DNA of 64,000 bases from Tetracentron sinense (GCA_015143295.1 CM026552.1:58832944-58896943), one strand, 5' to 3'. Counted from the stretch's first letter, positions 19,394 through 31,699 are shown. A program made the numbers and translations. The notes: generated by a model not told the origin, from the sequence alone.

Positions 19394-22300
19394 GAACCGT
19401 ACTAGTCAATGAATGTTTTGCTCGAGTGTTGATTGATACCGGGTCTACTCATTCGTTTGTCTCACCGAGTTTCTCAGAAGGCTTTTCTGTGGAGCCTAGT
19501 CAGCTAGAACCGGAGTTAGCCATTTCGACTCCTCTTGGCAAGACAGTATTGGCAGATAAAGTGTATAGAAACAGTGTGGTTCAAGTGGGGAGCCACGAGT
19601 TGGCGGTTGATCTAATCATCCTCGGATTTCAAGACTTTGATGTCATCTTGGGAATGGATTGGTTAGCAACACATCATGGGCATGTGGCTTGTTTTGAAAA
19701 GATGGTACTCTTCCGGCCAGTGGAAGGCAAGCCATTCCACTTTCGCGGGTTGAAAAGTAGAGATATTGCTCGTTTTACGACGTTGAGCTTAGCTAACCCT
19801 GAGGTAAAGGACTCATTGACTATTCCGGTTGTGAGTGAATTCCTGGATGTATTTCCAGAGGAGTTGCTAGGATTGCCTCCAGATAGGGAGATTGAGTTTG
19901 TGATCGAGCTTGCACCAGGCATAGCTCCCATTTTCAGGGCTCCGTATAGAATGGCCCCTATTGAACTCAAGGAGTTGAAGGTTCAGTTGGAGGAATTGCA
20001 AGGCCTTGGTTTCATACGACCAAGTGTCTCATCGAGGGGTGCCCCAGTGTTATTTGTTAAGAAGAAGGATGGCTCGATGCGGATGTGCGTCGATTACCGG
20101 CAGTTGAACAAGGTCACTATAAAGAATAGGTATCCATTGCCTAGGATTGATGACTTGTTCGATCAGTTGAAGGGAGCGAGGTTTTTCTCGAAGATAGATC
20201 TTCGGTCGAGTTATCACCAATTGAAGATTAAGGCGGAAGATGTGCCCAAAACTGCTTTTCGGACTCGATACAGACACTACGAGTTCTTGGTGATGCCTTT
20301 TGGTCTCACAAATGCGCTGGCAGCCTTTATGGATTTAATGAACTGGGTGTTCCGGCCATAACTGGATCGATGCGTGATCGTATTTGTCGATGATATCTTG
20401 GTGTATTCCCAGACACGAAAAGATCACATGCGAGACCTTCCTCTTGCTTTGGAAATGCTAAGAGAGCACAAGCTGTATGCCAAACTCAGGAAGTATGAAT
20501 TTTGGTTGGAAGAAGTGGCATTCCTAGGCCACGTTGTTTCTGCGGAAGGCATCTCTATTGATCCGAAGAAAATAGAGGCAGTTATGAGTTGGGCGAGGCC
20601 CAAGAGTGTCAAAGAGATACATAGCTTTCTTGAGTTGGCAGGCTACTATAGGAGATTCATAGAGGGTTTCTCCAGCCTTGCAGCACCGCTCACTTACCTG
20701 ACAAGGAAGAACGCCAAGTTTGTATGGAGTGATAAGTGTGAGATCAATTTCATGGAACTGAAGAAGAGGCTTACTACAGCTCCTGTGCTTATGTGCCATC
20801 CGGACCTTATGGGTATGAGGTGTATAGTGATGCCTCGCATGTTGGACTTGGGTGTGTACTCATGTAGCACAAGAAATTCATTGCCTATGCATCAAGGCAA
20901 TTGAAGGAGCATGAGAAGAATTACCCCACGCACGACTTGGAGCTTACCGCAGTCGTGTTTGCACTCAAGATTTGGCGACACTACCTTTACGGGGTAGAAT
21001 TCTGTGTATACGGATCACAAGAGCCTCAAGTATCTCTTTTCCCAAAAAAAGTTAAATCTAAGGCAATGGCGTTGGATGGAATTTTTGAAAGATTATGTTT
21101 GTACCATTTAATACCACCCGGGTAAAGCAAATGTAGTGGCTGATGCTTTGAGTAGAAGACCTCCGGGGTTATTAGCACACATGTTGGTGCAGGAATGGAA
21201 GCTACTTGAAGATTTGGTAAATCTGGACATCAGTGTGAATGACTCTGTCCGTAGTCCTATCTTGGCAAATGTCACAGTTCGGCCATACATTATAGATTTG
21301 ATCCAAGAATACCAAGCCACCGATGCTGAATTGTTGGCTTATCGGGACAAGGAAGTTGCCAAGGGTAGTGAAGACTTCTCTCTCATTAGCCAGGGTGCAT
21401 TACGTTCAAAGGAAGGTTATGTGTTCCAGCCAATGTAGATCTTCGAAGGGAGATTATGGATGAAGCACACCGATCAAAGTATACTGTGCATCCTGGGGGT
21501 ACGAAGATGTACCAGAACCTCAAGAGTCACTTTTGGTGGTGGAATATGAAGAGGGATGTTGCGGAATATGTGGCACGATGCTTGGTGTGCCAACAGGTGA
21601 AAGCAGAACACATGCGACCCACTGGTCTATTGCAGTCTCTTCCTATTCCTGAGTGGAAATGGGAGAACATATCCATGGATTTCATAGTTTGCTTGCCAAA
21701 GACGGCAAAGGGCTCAGATGCGATATGGGTAGTAGTGGATCATTTGACAAAGTCCGCTCATTTCCTACCTTACCGGACCACGTTCAATTCTAATCAGTTG
21801 GCCACTCTATACATCAAGGAAGTGGTTCGACTACACGGGGTGTCAGTCAGTATTGTCTTAGATCTGGATCCAAGATTCACATCAAGATTCTGGAAAAGTT
21901 TTCAGGAAGCTATGGGTTCCCGACTTTATTTCAGCACTGCTTTTCTCCACAGACGGATGGACAAACCGAGAGGGTGAACCAAGTTATAGAAGACATGCTT
22001 CGAGCTTGTATGCTGGATTTCAAAGGCAGTTGGGAAGAGCACTTGCCTTTGGTAGAGTTCGCCTACAACAATAGCTATCAGGCGAGTATCCAAATGGCTC
22101 TATTCGAGGCTTTATATGGGCGAAGCTGCAGGTCTCCTCTCTACTGGGATGAGGTAGGAGAACGAAAGTTGTTAGGTCCGGAGTTGATCGAGCAAATTGC
22201 TAGTATAGTCAAGATCATCCGGGATCGGTTGAAAGCCGCTGAAGATCATCAAGAGAGCTAAGCGGACACATGCTGTAGGGACTTGGAATTCCAGGTTGGG

Positions 22301-22714
22301 GATCAAGTCTTTGTGAAGGTATCTCCTAGCAAGGGGACTATGAGATTTGGCAGGTGAGGCAAGCTTAGTCCTCGATATGTTGGCCCGTTTGTGATCATCA
22401 CACGATTGGGTGAGGTTGCTTACAGGGTAGCTCTTCCACCTCACATGACCACGGTCCACAACGTTTTCCATGTGTCTATGCTTCGGAAGTACATTGCGGA
22501 TCCCTCGCATGTCATAGACTTGGAACCGTTGGAAATTCGAGAGGACCTCACTTTAGTTGAGAGGCCAGTTCACATATTGGATCAAAGAGATCAAGTCCTT
22601 CGCAACAAAACGATTCCGTTGGTTCTCGTGCAGTGGCAACATCATACTAGAGAAGAGTCTACGTGGGAGCAAGAGGCCGAAGTCAAAGCGAAGTATCCAG
22701 AATTGTTTGAATGA
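19394..22714 (+). pseudogene. pol: pro-pol of element D (several stops and frameshifts)
   Basis: Protease [12 protein letters not shown] (19426 on), RT with [20 protein letters not shown], stop TAA at 20359-20361, active site [10 protein letters not shown] (about 20385), frameshift around 20795 in the RT/RNase H linker, RNase H ([20 protein letters not shown], about 20930-20995, then a second frameshift), linker and integrase zinc region (21456-21600), core MDFIV, LDLDPRF where A has SDRDPRF, a frameshift after STAF (about 21940), ERVNQ, then stop near 22260. The C-terminus (22391-22714) with the chromodomain-like tail is open. Confidence 0.92.
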
Positions 22715-22802
22715 TTTTTTGTATAGGTTTAGTATATGACTTGTAATTTTTTTTTGGTTTGTAATGCAAGTATCGTCTAAATTTCGAGGATGAAATTTTT
22801 GT

Positions 22803-22814
22803 AAGGGGGGAGGA
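22803..22814 (+). promoter_or_regulatory. Polypurine tract (D)
   Basis: AAGGGGGGAGGA directly before the 3' LTR, identical to A. Confidence 0.85.
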
Positions 22815-24608
22815 TGTAGAGCCCTAGACTTTTTCATGCTTAATGCATGACACTTTCGTAGCCAATTTGCCTTTAAAGTAGTACAATTAATAAATAAGGA
22901 AGAAATTAGAAATTTTGAAATGTCAAAAATATTCCTTTTCGAAGTACGACCCAATGCAAGTTGAATCGTCAAAATCCGAAGAACCAGTCAAAAGATATGG
23001 CCAAAACAGTTTGGACCTACAGAGCACTGATCGCTCGGTCCATGGAGCGATCAATCGGTCCAAAACCGATCGATCGATAGCTATCGACTGGTGGAAAATT
23101 TTGTATGGGGAAATTTTCTAAAGAGTTGATTTTTGGTCGAGAGCTCGGTCAACACACCGATCGCTCGGTAGGCAACCGGTCGATCGGTCACAAACACCGA
23201 TCGCTCGGTCTTCGCGTTTTTGCAGAAATTTCATTAAGGGTGTTTTCATCTTTTGGGAGTTTCACTCATGCCTTAAAGGCTTTGCCCGAACATTTGAGGG
23301 TTCATACACAACACTTAGAGTCTTTTGAGAGATAGAGAGAAAGGAGAAGGGGTTCCCTAACCTAGGGTTTGCTTTTGGGGAGAAATCAAAGGGGTTTCAA
23401 TACCCACAATCACCTCAAGCTTGGATTGCTTCAAGATTCTAGTTCAAGCACGCGAGGAACAGTTCCTCCAAGCTAGGGCAGCGACTCACGGACGTTTTGG
23501 AAGGGGATTCTTTCTCTCATTTGTCAAGGTCGGTACTTCTTGCTACCCTCCTAGTCATAGTTCCTCTTTTCCTCCATGTTTCTTTGTTTTCCTTCATCTA
23601 TGCTTGTGCTATGAGTTGGGATGTGTGGATGTTGTGAATGGAGATGGAATGGGCGATTGGATGCCAATGGTTGTGTTGTGATAATTGAAATGGGGAGGGC
23701 ATTGTATCCACAATGAACAAACATGTATGATGGAATTATAACCCACCTAGAAAAGCATGTTGTAGGGTTAACAAATAATAAACATACCATGTGTGATGGA
23801 ATGCCTAGGTGAATAAAAAGAATAATAAATTAAGAAAATGCATGCTTAAAGTTTATGGAAATTGTTTGGGTTATGATAATGTGTTTTCGCGCTTTCCCTA
23901 AATTGTTAAATTTGTTACTTGTTTAAATGGTGATGTGCAATGTATTGTGAAATCCCCAAACATGTCATATTTAAATTCAATTGCAAGTATGCACACGACT
24001 TCCATGAGCACAGCATGCATGACATGATTTATCATATTTTCAAGAACATGATTAGAGGTGGGACATATCCTACGATATGTTTTATCTCGTATTTCACAAG
24101 AAAACAAGAACAAACATTCCACGAGGGGTCTCCCCTCACTCACAAGTGCATAGCATAAAGAAGGGCCTCCCTTCCCTCGCAAGTACATACATATCATGAA
24201 GAAGGATCTCCCTTCCCTCTCAAGTGCATTGCATAAAGTAGGGTCTCCCTTCCCTCTCAAGTGCATCTCACAAGCGCATCTCACAAGGATATCTCACAAG
24301 TGTATCTCACAAGTTACATGATCACAAGCAAGCACGCATGAATTGCATGGCATGGCATGACACGCATGGCACGCTCGACAAGATCAAGCAAGACAAACAC
24401 GACAAGCTTTCAAGTACGGAAAAGATATTTCAAGCCAAGTCAAGTGCACGATGTTTTCAAGAGGTTTTATTAGCTTTCTATGAAATACAAGCATGATTAT
24501 AAATTGCCTTACTTCCTAGTATGATATAACTTGTTCCCGTTTTACATATATGAATTGCTCCTGCTTTATGTATTGCCATTTTATGCTATGACTGTTGGTT
24601 AGTATTTG

Positions 24609-24640
24609 GTACCCGCTGAGTATTCCATGTTCAGCCGTAC
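24609..24640 (+). other. Conserved LTR stem-loop (D, 3' LTR)
   Basis: Same geometry as 17197-17228, with one G-T wobble in the stem (arm ATGTTCAGC) and GTAC outer pairs retained. Confidence 0.78.
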
Positions 24641-24645
24641 TTCTT

Positions 24646-24765
24646 ATGTCGGCAGGTGATAGCAGAGCGGCTGCTCCATTTGATGTCTGTGCTCCGAGCC
24701 CTTGGGTGGAGGAGGAGTACGTTGAGGAGCCTGTGGAGGAACCTCAGGGTGAGGGTTATTATTAG
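24646..24765 (+). CDS. Conserved LTR small ORF, 39 aa (D, 3' LTR)
   Basis: Starts MSAGDSRAAAPFDVCAPSPW, continues VEEEYVEEPVEEPQGEGYY and stops at TAG. Intact, unlike the copy in the 5' LTR of the same element. Compared with J2, most differences are third-position or conservative, and the FDVCAP and PWVEEEYVEEP blocks are kept. Function unknown. Confidence 0.58.
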   Translation: MSAGDSRAAAPFDVCAPSPWVEEEYVEEPVEEPQGEGYY

Positions 24766-25063
24766 GTGGTGGTAGATTCTGAGTGGATAGCTATGGGTGA
24801 GCTTGAGAGTTAGATTTATGTATTTTGGCGGGCATGTCCGTATTTTCCTTTGTGTATCTTTTGTATAACTTGGATCACTTGTATATACATAGAGGTTTGG
24901 TTAAGTCTTCCGCTATGCTTTGTTATATGTTTCTGCTATCGTGTCCTCTTTGTATATGCTTTGTGGTTTCTTTTGCAGGTTATTTGGTCAAGCAAGTCAC
25001 GAAAGTCATGATTGGTTGTCCAAGATTCACTCTAACTCCTAGGGTGGGTTTTGGGTCACGACA

Positions 25064-25442
25064 TTTGAGACCGGCGGGTCTATTACAGTCTCTCCCTATT
25101 TCCTAGTGGAAATGAGAGCACATTTCCATGGACTTCATTGAAGTTTCTTACTGGGTAGCTCTTCCATCTCACATGGCCGCAGTTCACAACATTTTCCATG
25201 TGTCTATGCTTCGGAAGTACATTGCGGACCCTTTGCATGTCCTAGAGTTGAAACCATTGGAAATCTGAGAAGATCTCACATTGGTTGAAAATCCAGTTCA
25301 TATCTTGGAATGGAGAGATCAAGTCCTTCGCAACAAGTCTATTCCATTGGTTCTCGTGCAATGACAACATCATCCTCGAGAAGAGGATACATTGGAGGGC
25401 AAAGCCAAAGTTAAAGCGAAGTACCCGAAATTGTTTGAATGA
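25064..25442 (+). pseudogene. pol: pol tail of element C after D (internal deletion)
   Basis: Resumes at [13 protein letters not shown], then a stop. After the MDF-equivalent bases (about 25140) the sequence jumps to the integrase C-terminus (VSYWVALPSHMAAVHN), so most of the D-D-E core, about 0.9 kb relative to A, is deleted. The chromodomain-like tail is recognisable ([20 protein letters not shown]) with stops, and the frame ends at TGA 25440-25442. Confidence 0.88.
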
Positions 25443-25533
25443 GTTTTGTAATGTGATTTGTAATTTTGTTTTGGCCTTGTAATGCAAGTATCGTCTAAAT
25501 TTCAAGGACGAAATTTTTGTAAATTGGGGAGGA

Positions 25534-26093
25534 TGTAGAACCCCAGAATTTTCTGTACTTAATGAATAGCACTTTCGTAGCCAATTGGCCTTTAACGTAA
25601 TCCAAATAAATAAATAAGACAGAAATTGAAAATTCTGAAATGTCAAAAATGTTCCTTCTCAAAGTACGAACCCAACGTAAGTTGAATCATCAAAATCCAA
25701 CGAACGAGTCAAAAGAAATGGCCAAAACGGTAAAATGGGTCAAAAATCTGCAGAGCACCGATTGCTAGGGATCGATCAGTTCACAACCGATCGCTCAGTC
25801 CAAATTAGCGATCGATAAGTATCTATTGACTGGTTAACTTTTTTGTATGGAGAAATTTTCCAGAGAACGTGTTTTTGACCGAGAGCTTGGTCAAGAACAT
25901 CGATCGCTCGGTAGGCAACCGATCGCTCGGTATTAACCACCGATTGATCGATATATCGCGTTTTGCAGAAATTTCAGTAAGGGCTTTTTCATCTTTTGGG
26001 AGTTAAATGCTTGCCTCTTAAGGCTTGCCCGAGCCTTTAGAGTCTTATTCACCTCACTTGGAGTATTTGAGAGATAAGAGAGAGGAGAAAAGG
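25534..26093 (+). repeat. 3' LTR of element C, left part, with polypurine tract
   Basis: Preceded by AAATTGGGGAGGA (25521-25533). Begins TGTAGAACCCC. Palindrome cassette at 25753-25958 with degraded CGATCG sites. Interrupted at 26093/26094 by solo LTR E, whose target duplication AAAGG is 26089-26093. Confidence 0.92.
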
Positions 26094-26395
26094 TGTCGCG
26101 ACCCAAAACCCACCCTAGGAGTTAGAGTGAACTTTGGACGACTAATCATGGCTTACATGACTTGCTTGACAAACCAACCTGCAAAAACCCACAGAGCATA
26201 TACAATAGAGGACATTATAGCGGAAACATAACCATAAAGCACAGCGGAAGTCTACCAAACCTCTATGTATATACATACGCAAATCCAAGTCTTCACAAAA
26301 GGAATCCAAAAGAAAGTGCGGACAGACCCGCCAAAATACATGGATGTATATCTCTCATCTCACCCACAGCTAATCCACTCAGAATCTAACACCAC

Positions 26396-26515
26396 CTACT
26401 GATAACCCTCTACGGGAGGTTCCTCAAAAGGATCCTCAACGAACTCCTCTTCCACCCATGGACCAGGAGCACAAACATCAAATGGAGCAGCAGCTCCCTC
26501 AGAACCTGCCGACAT
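26396..26515 (-). CDS. Conserved LTR small ORF, 39 aa (E)
   Basis: Minus strand MSAGSEGAAAPFDVCAPGPW, then VEEEFVEDPFEEPPVEGYQ and TAG. Intact in a solo LTR. Changes relative to J2 include Tyr to Phe and Glu to Asp, both conservative. Function unknown. Confidence 0.57.
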   Translation of the reverse strand: MSAGSEGAAAPFDVCAPGPWVEEEFVEDPFEEPPVEGYQ

Positions 26516-26520
26516 GAGAA

Positions 26521-26552
26521 GTACGGCTGAGCATGGAATACTCAGCGGGTAC
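26521..26552 (-). other. Conserved LTR stem-loop (E)
   Basis: GTAC/GTAC outer pair, GCTGAGTAT stem, TCC loop, ATGCTCAGC arm on the minus strand; consensus form. Confidence 0.8.
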
Positions 26553-26825
26553 TAAATACTAACCAATAGTCATAGCAAAACCATAGCAGTATAGGAAGCA
26601 GGAAGCATTTAACATATATAAAGCAGGAGCCATCAATATCATAATAAGGAAATAAGGCAATTTATAATCATGCTTGCATTTCATGAAAAGCCAATAACAC
26701 CCTTGAAAACACCGTGCACTTGACTTGACTGAAAATACCATTTCCGTGCTTGAAAACTTGTCATGTTTGTCTTATCTTATCATATCATGCGTGTCATGCC
26801 ATGTCATGCTTGCTTGGAAAAGTAA

Positions 26826-27125
26826 ACTACTTGTGAGGGAAGGGAGACCCTTCTTCCTAAATGCCCATGCTTGTCATGCCATGTATCATGCTTGCTTGTT
26901 CGGAAAAGTAATCTACTTGTGAGGGAAGGGAGACCCTTCTTCCTAAATTGCTCATGCTTGTCATGCTTGTATCATGCTTGGAAAAGTAAACTACTTGTGA
27001 GGGAAGGGAGACCCTTCTTCCTAAATGCTCATGTCATGTCCTTTCACTTGTGAGATGTACTTGCGAGGGAAGGGAAACCCTTCTTATGATATGTATGTAC
27101 TTGCGAGGGAAGGGAGACCCTTCTT
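26826..27125 (-). repeat. Triloop hairpin array in solo LTR E
   Basis: Five GAGGGAAGGGAGACCCTTC or GAAACCCTTC units on the plus strand. Three lie within longer repeats of about 70 bp that also contain CATGCTTGTCATGC and GGAAAAGTAAACTACTTGTG, an expansion not seen in A. Confidence 0.8.
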
Positions 27126-28025
27126 ATGATAATGCATGATTGACTTGTCCTTGCCAAGAGCGAGGTAAAACATATCGTAGGATATGTCCCACCTCTAACC
27201 ATGTTCTTGAAAACCTCGATAAATCATGTCATGCATGCCGTGCTCGTGGGAACCGTGTACATACTTGCATTTAAATTTAAATATGACATTTGGGTAATTT
27301 CACAACACATATAACATCAATGATTGAGCAATGTAATATTCATATCATTTAGGGAAAGCAAGAAAACACACTATCATAGGCCCTAGCAATATCCATAATT
27401 TATTAGGCATGCATTTCCTAATTTACAACTCACTTTATTCACCTTGGCATTTCATCAAACATAGTGTGTTCATTATTCATTATTCATTTAAACCTAAATC
27501 ATGCTTTTCTAGGTGGGTTATGCTCACATCACACTTGTATGTTCATTATTAGTATAGTGCCCTTTCCCATTCATTCATCACATCATCCACACGGCATCCA
27601 TTCGCCAATATCCACCTCCATTCACCATTCACAACCATCCATCTCATAGCACATGTGTAAATGAAAGAAAATCAAAAGAAATAAAGGGTAGTAAGAAGTA
27701 CCGACCTTGATCAAGTGAGGAAAAAATCCCCTTTCCAAAACCACTGTGTAGCTGCTGCCCTAGCTTGGAGAACGCTCTCCACGAGTGCTTGAGCCGAGAT
27801 CTTGGAGAAGAGCCGAGCTTGAAGTGATCTAGGGTCTCAAACCCCTTTGATTTCTCTTCCAAAGACAAGCCCTAGGTTGGAATCGCCTTCTCCCCTTTCC
27901 CCTATTCTCTCAAACTCTCTAAGTGTTGAATGATGCCCTAAAGGCTCGGGTTAAACTCTTAAGGTAAGAGTGAACCGACCAAAAGACCATAATACCCTTA
28001 CTGAAATTTCTGCAAGGACACGAGT

Positions 28026-28326
28026 GCCAAACACGTTGTGCTGTGAACAGTGCCAAACACGTTGTGCTGTGAACAGTGACAAACACGTTGTGCTATGAAT
28101 AGTGTCAAACACGTTGTGCTGTGAATAGTGCTGAACACGTTGTACTGTGAACAATGCCAAACACGTTGTGCTGTGAACAGTGCCAAACACGTTGTGCTGT
28201 GAACAGTGTCAAACACGTTGTGCTGTGAACAGTGCCAAACACGTTGTGCTGTGAACAGTGTCAAACACGTTGTGCTGTGAATAGTGTCAAACACGTTGTG
28301 CTGTGAATAGTGCCAAACACGTTGTC
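28026..28326 (-). repeat. 26-bp minisatellite in solo LTR E
   Basis: Eleven full copies plus one partial copy of the unit found in A (reverse orientation here), with point variation such as GTGCCAAA/GTGTCAAA between units. Followed by the TTGTACAG-type and TAGCTCGGAAGG-type arrays to about 28575. Confidence 0.92.
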
Positions 28327-29962
28327 CGTTGTCTTATGTATAACGTGCCCGTCGTGAGCTGTACAACGTACCCGTTGTTTGCTGTACAACGTACCCGTTG
28401 TCTGTTGCACAACGGATGCACAATGTATACGTTATCAGAGCTCGAGCTACGTTATCAAAGTACGTTGTCTGTGCCTTATCAGAGCACGTCCTTAGTACCT
28501 TCCGAGCTACGTCCTTAGCACCTTCCGAGCTACGTCCTTAGCGCCTTCCGAGCTACGTCCTTAGCGCCTTCCAAGCTACCGATTGCCTTCAGGTCCAGAC
28601 TGTTTTGGCCATATCTTTTGACTCGTTCGTCCGATTTTGACGATTCAACTTGCGTTGGGTTCGTACTTCGAAAAGGAACATTTCTGACATTTCGAAATTT
28701 CCAATTTCTTCCTTATTTATTAATTATTCCTCTTTAAAGGAAAAATGGCAACGAAAGTGTCATGCATTAAATGTGAAAAGGTCCGGGGCTCTACAAAAGG
28801 GTTTCCAAACCTAGGGTTTGCATTTGAGAAGGAATTAAGGGGTTGGAAGACCCAAGATCATCACAAACTCGAAGTTCTTCAAGTCCACGGCTAAGCAAGC
28901 GAGGAGCCCGTTCTCCAAAGCTAGGGCAGCGTTCAACCTCGACTCTTACAAGGGGTTTCTTTCCTCTATTCAAGGTCAGTACCTTTTGCTACCCTCCTAG
29001 TTCATACCCTCTTCTTTTCTTCTTCTTTGTCTTGCCAAAGGTATGAACCTAATGGAAGATAAATGTATGTGGTGTGAAGATGGACGTTGGGCGATGGATG
29101 CCATATGAATGTGATGTGATGAATAAAATGGGAAGGGCATTGTATTAATAATAAACACACATGTGCGCTATGAGCTTAACCCATCTAGAAAAGCAAGATT
29201 TAGGTAATGACAAATAATGTACACACTACGTGTTTGATGAAATGCCAAGGTGAAGGAAATGAGTGTAAATCAAGAAATGCATGCTTAAAAGCTTATTGAA
29301 TTGCTAGGGTTTATGATAGTGTGATTTCTTGTTTTCCCTAAATGGCATGAATATTTATTTGCTCAATTTATTGATATGAGATGTATTGTTGAAATCCCCA
29401 AATGTCATATTTAATTTCAAATGGAAGTGTGCACACGATTCCATGAGCACGGCATGCATGACATGTTTTACCGGCTTGTCCAAGAACAAGGTTTAGAGGT
29501 GGGACATATCTTATGATATGTTTTACCTCACTTTTGACACGAGGACAAGAACAAGCACCGCATAGGAGGGAGTTTACACTTCCCTTCCTTCCATGAGGGG
29601 TCTCCCCTCACTCATAAGTGCATATCATGAAAGAAGGGTCTCCCTTCCCTCTCAAGTGCATCTCATTAAAGAAGGGCTTCCCTTCCCTCTCAAGTGCATC
29701 TCACAAGTACATGAGCATGTTTAAATTCCAAGCAAGCACGCATGACACGCTCGACAAAAACAAGCAAGACAGACATGATAAGTTTTCAAGCACAAAATGA
29801 GTATTTTAAGTCAAGTCAAGTGCACGATGATTTTAAGAGTTTTTATTGGCTTTTATGTGATGCAAGCATGACTATAAACTGCTTTACTTTCCTGTTATCA
29901 TATGAATTGTTTCCTACTTTATATATTGCTTTTGTTGTGCCATGACTGTTGGTTAGTATTTG

Positions 29963-29994
29963 GTACCCGCTGAGTATTCCATGCTCAGCCGTAC
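29963..29994 (+). other. Conserved LTR stem-loop (C)
   Basis: Consensus form: GTAC, CC, GCTGAGTAT, TCC, ATGCTCAGC, C, GTAC; 5 nt before the small ORF. Confidence 0.8.
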
Positions 29995-29999
29995 TTCTC

Positions 30000-30119
30000 A
30001 TGTCGGCAGGTGATAGTGGAGCGGCTGCTCCTTTTGATATCTGTGTTCTTGGCCTTTGGGTAGAAGAGGAGTACGTTGAGGAACTTGTGGAGGAACCTCG
30101 GGTCGAGGGCTACTATTAG
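30000..30119 (+). CDS. Conserved LTR small ORF, 39 aa (C)
   Basis: MSAGDSGAAAPFDICVLGLW then VEEEYVEELVEEPRVEGYY and TAG. Open although the pol of the same element carries many stops. The three Pro codons of the CAPxP and EEP motifs have changed to Leu or Val, the clearest sign of decay in an otherwise intact copy. Confidence 0.52.
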   Translation: MSAGDSGAAAPFDICVLGLWVEEEYVEELVEEPRVEGYY

Positions 30120-30410
30120 GTGATAGATTTTGAGTGAGTGAGCTATGGGTAAGCTTGAGAGAGTATACTGATGTACTTTTGGTGGGCCTGTCCGCACTCT
30201 CTTTTGTGAATTCTTGTTGTACACAACTTGGATCATGTATATATATATACTAGAGGTATGGTTAGTCTTCCGCTGTGCATGGTAGTTATATTTCCACTTT
30301 TATTGTTGCCTATTGTATATACTTCAGGTATTCTGCAGGTTGGATTGTCAAGCAAGTCAGGTAAGTCATGGTAAGTCGTCCAAGATTAGGGTGAATTTTG
30401 GGTTGCGACA

Positions 30411-31690
30411 AACATTGTAATGCTATGGGCAATTACAGGAAGCCCTATTCACCTTACTCTGAGACTTATAACCCAACTTGGAAAAATCATCCTAACTTTA
30501 GCTGGAGTAGTAATTCTCAAACCCCTCAACAATAGATGCCTCCTAGAAATTTCACTACACCTCAATTTTCTGCACCTAATACATCATTAACATCTAGGAG
30601 TTCTCTTGAGGAGATATTGCATGCTTTTATAAAAGTTCAAGGTAAAACCAATAAAAAATTTAAAGCATTGTTCACTCAAATGGCTGAGGAATTTAAGGAA
30701 GTTAAAAGTCATGTATCTAAATTGACACATTCTTTGAGTTTTAATGAGAAAGGGAGATTTCCTTCCCAAACTCAACAAAACCCTCAAGGTCAACATATGA
30801 TACAAGAGTCTATCCTCGAGAAGAAAGAATTTTAGCAAATTAATGTTATTACTACTCGTAGTGGAAAAGCAAAAGACATCCTTAACTCTACCCAAGAATT
30901 AGAGGATGAAACAACTGACACGAGTAATACTGATATTAATGTGCCCGAAATTAGTGAGGTAGTTCAAAGTCCTATCTCTGTGCCATTTCCTCAAGCCTTA
31001 AAATCATCAAGAAAATCAGATTGTCATACTAAAATCTTAGAAAATCTTACGCAAGTGAAAATAAATCTCTCACTTCTGCATATTATCAAACAAGTGCCCA
31101 CTTATGCCAAGGTTTTAAAAGATTTATGCACCATCAAAAGGAAACATCATGTGAAGAAAACTGCTTTTCTCACAGAACCGGTAAGTGCTCTAATTCAACA
31201 CAGGATTCCTCTCAAATATAAAGACCCTGGGTGCCCTAAAATTTCTTGTATTATTGGGGACCATGATTTTGAACAAGCTTTGTTTGATCTTGGGGCAAGT
31301 GTTAACTTAATGCCCTACTCAGTTTATTTATAGCTTGGCCTAGGAGAAATACAACCCACTACTGTAGTGTTACAATTGGCTGACCGTTCTGTAAGGAAAC
31401 TGAGGGGGGTAATGGAGGATGTTTTAGTCCAGATAGATAAATTTTATTAGCCTGTTAATTTTCTTATCTTGGACACACAATCTGTGGTGAATGCTGACTC
31501 TAAAATCCCAATTATTCTTGGTAGACCTTTCCATGCTGCATCTAATGCTTTAATTAATTGTAGGATTGGGCTAATGAAATTATCTTTTGGAATAATGACC
31601 CTAGAGGTTAATATTTTCAATATTGGTAAACAATTGCCGGGACATGATGAGTGCGAAACTACAAATTGGATCGAAGCAGTTGTGTAAGAA
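30411..31690 (+). pseudogene. gag (C-terminal part) and protease of element F
   Basis: One frame with stops at 30532-30534 and near 30833: SYNPTW-type gag end, a coiled-coil-like stretch (FIKVQGKTNKKFKALFTQMA, about 30620-30700), ITTRSGKA, then YAKVLKDLCTIKRKHHVKK and the aspartic protease with DLGASVN (about 31279-31300) in place of DTG, as is usual in the Athila/Tat branch. Further stops at about 31333 and 31448. Confidence 0.85.
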
Positions 31691-31699
31691 GAATTCGAA

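Larger units (their letters stand above)
15436..25063 (+). mobile_element. Element D: complete-length Tekay-like Ty3/gypsy, coding-defective
   Basis: 9628 bp: 5' LTR 15436-17646, PBS 17651-17662, gag, intron, pro-pol, PPT 22803-22814, 3' LTR 22815-25063. Target duplication CTTGA (15431-15435) and TTTGA (25064-25068), one base diverged. The only element with both LTRs in the window. The LTRs differ by several percent plus indels, so the insertion is not recent. Confidence 0.96.
22815..25063 (+). repeat. 3' LTR of element D
   Basis: TGTAGAGCCCT to GGTCACGACA, 2249 bp. Contains the palindrome cassette (about 23025-23213), triloop hairpin array (about 24120-24262), stem-loop (24609-24640) and an intact small ORF (24646-24765). 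Immediately followed by TTTGA and the resumed integrase of C. Confidence 0.95.
26094..28795 (-). mobile_element. Solo LTR E (family of A)
   Basis: Both ends are LTR termini (TGTCGCGACC left, GGGGCTCTACA right, i.e. TGTAGAG...CGACA on the minus strand), 2702 bp, flanked by perfect AAAGG at 26089-26093 and 28796-28800. No internal region is present, so it is a product of LTR-LTR recombination. Contains a small ORF, stem-loop, hairpin array and the 26-bp minisatellite. Confidence 0.96.
12225..30410 (+). mobile_element. Element C: Tekay-like Ty3/gypsy, split by B, D and E
   Basis: Visible parts: gag from mid-capsid (12225, after B), pro-pol to 15435, [element D], pol tail 25064-25442, polypurine tract and 3' LTR 25534-26093, [solo LTR E], LTR remainder 28796-30410. 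The two halves around D fit exactly at a CTTGA target site within the integrase (EHL|RPAGLL). C ends at GGTTGCGACA (30410), next to gag of element F, in which it is inserted. Confidence 0.92.
28796..30410 (+). repeat. 3' LTR of element C, right part
   Basis: After the AAAGG duplication the C LTR resumes with the AACCTAGGGTTTGC block. Hairpin array at about 29595-29695, stem-loop 29963-29994, small ORF 30000-30119. Ends GGTTGCGACA. About 25 bp near the end (the CACTCTAACTCC stretch) are deleted. Confidence 0.92.

Noticed and set aside
28026-28326. Regular direct repeats resembling a CRISPR array
   Set aside because: Units are contiguous without spacers, lie inside a plant LTR, and no cas genes exist in a eukaryotic repeat context.
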